Assembly: GCA_900764755.1 (NCBI GenBank)
Contig: CAAFPE010000004.1
Coordinates: 1 to 49,697, forward strand
Length of the DNA: 49,697 bases
Origin: an uncultured Oscillospiraceae bacterium
GTDB lineage: Bacteria; Bacillota; Clostridia; Oscillospirales; Oscillospiraceae
Direction: 5' to 3'
The notes beneath the pieces are model-generated. The model ran no database searches, had not been told where the DNA came from, and saw only the letters and a program-made list of their open reading frames with translations. Shown here in pieces: positions 49,250-49,697 of this stretch; the first letter of the stretch is position 1; the number at the start of each line of letters is the position of its first letter. The position numbers were made by a program, and so were the translations under genes.

Positions 49250-49697
49250 TCAATATCCTGTCATGCCGCCCTGATTCAGTTCAGGATCTTCATGGTCATC
49301 CGGCCTGTGTCCCATAGCGATCTTTTTCTCCCGGATCTTTTGTCGTAGCTTGCTGTCCACCTGCAGCCCTGTTCCAGACTGGGGCAGGGATCGTTCCTGA
49401 AAAATCCTGCTCATGTGGTGGAGCAGACGGGTGACGCTCAGGAACACATGGGGCAGCCTGCCGTTGTCCTGGCGTTGGAGAAGGGCTTCCGCGTAGACGT
49501 TACCCTGTGCCGCAGATTTGCTTAACCAATCAGCGCCCAGCTCTTTGTCGTACTCCACGCCCTGGCCCATGAGATACAGCTTGCCAAGCATATACTGCGC
49601 GTACTGGTTTCCAGCCTGTGCCCCGCGCTCAAACCACTTCGCCGCCGTGGTGAAATTCTTTTGAACATTTTTCCCGCTGTAATATTCCTTGCCCAAC
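49250..49697 (-). CDS. Sel1-repeat protein, partial (cut by the window edge)
   Basis: The visible 148 residues contain two Sel1-like repeats (AAKWFERGAQAGNQYAQYML and ADWLSKSAAQGNVYAEALLQ), then LLHHMSRIFQERS and a C-terminus ending GHRPDDHEDPELNQGG. As I recall, similar C-termini occur on mobilisation/relaxase proteins of Clostridia elements, so this may be the end of a relaxase. The N-terminus is beyond the right edge, so the call is limited to the repeats. Confidence 0.75.
   Translation of the reverse strand, partial: LGKEYYSGKNVQKNFTTAAKWFERGAQAGNQYAQYMLGKLYLMGQGVEYDKELGADWLSKSAAQGNVYAEALLQRQDNGRLPHVFLSVTRLLHHMSRIFQERSLPQSGTGLQVDSKLRQKIREKKIAMGHRPDDHEDPELNQGGMTGY

Larger units (their letters stand above)
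45811..49697. mobile_element. Left end of an integrated element at tRNA-Ala (partial)
   Basis: Directly after the intact tRNA-Ala come two tyrosine recombinase genes, a DUF6809-like gene and a Sel1-repeat protein, all on the minus strand. Integrases abutting a tRNA 3' end are a classic sign of an integrative element. The far end, the second attachment repeat and conjugation genes are outside the window, so type (ICE, IME or prophage) cannot be decided. Confidence 0.7.

Overview
The window looks like chromosome from a GC-rich, low-copy-rRNA-type Clostridia/Oscillospiraceae bacterium of the Flavonifractor/Pseudoflavonifractor/Lawsonibacter kind. This is an inference. It rests on an L10 leader, a leucine-type T-box in front of ilv genes, a class III (Fbp-type) fructose-1,6-bisphosphatase, a one-chain PurL with fused glutaminase, TTG/GTG starts behind strong AGGAGG sites, a flagellin behind a sigma-28-like promoter, and a mobile element with tandem tyrosine recombinases and a DUF6809-like protein.

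Layout. 1-1700: a small SGNH-hydrolase gene fused by a junction to the 3' end of a broken flavoredoxin gene, then a short decayed stretch. 1707-11634 (minus strand): a flagellin gene with its own sigma-28-like promoter, long structured leader and terminator, followed in the same direction by seven closely packed genes that look like a surface-glycan or flagellin modification cassette. The cassette holds a sulfotransferase-like protein, an APS-kinase/methyltransferase fusion, a class V aminotransferase, a cytidylyltransferase/Gfo-Idh fusion, a polysaccharide pyruvyl transferase, a SAM methyltransferase and an FrhB-like iron-sulfur protein. This is the most novel-looking part of the window.

12254-33500: mostly housekeeping genes. 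They are rplJ-rplL with an attenuating L10 leader, a DUF1461-type membrane protein, cstA, an LtaS-like membrane sulfatase-fold enzyme, a tandem-OB-fold SSB-like protein, a DUF1294 protein, ilvD, a PiT transporter, dinB divergent from an SPL-like radical SAM gene, an RlmD-type rRNA methyltransferase, a PgeF/YfiH multicopper-oxidase-like protein, an oligopeptide-binding lipoprotein, purL and a TIM-barrel protein of unknown function. 33521-33912: a tRNA operon (Met-Glu-Val). 34022-39107: fbp, a MATE exporter, a NUDIX hydrolase and a ketopantoate-reductase-like gene.

39240-45224: a branched-chain amino acid operon. A TTGACA/TAAGAT promoter and a T-box (specifier read as CTC, leucine) precede two successive acetolactate synthase large/small subunit pairs and ilvC. 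Together with ilvD at 19.6-21.3 kb this gives most of the valine/isoleucine backbone pathway.

45301-49697: two exactly 170-base tandem units, each starting with a truncated tRNA-Ala-like 5' half, lead into an intact tRNA-Ala(CGC). Directly behind its 3' end begins what looks like an integrated element: two tandem tyrosine recombinases, a DUF6809-like gene and a Sel1-repeat protein cut by the window edge. The other end of the element is outside the window.
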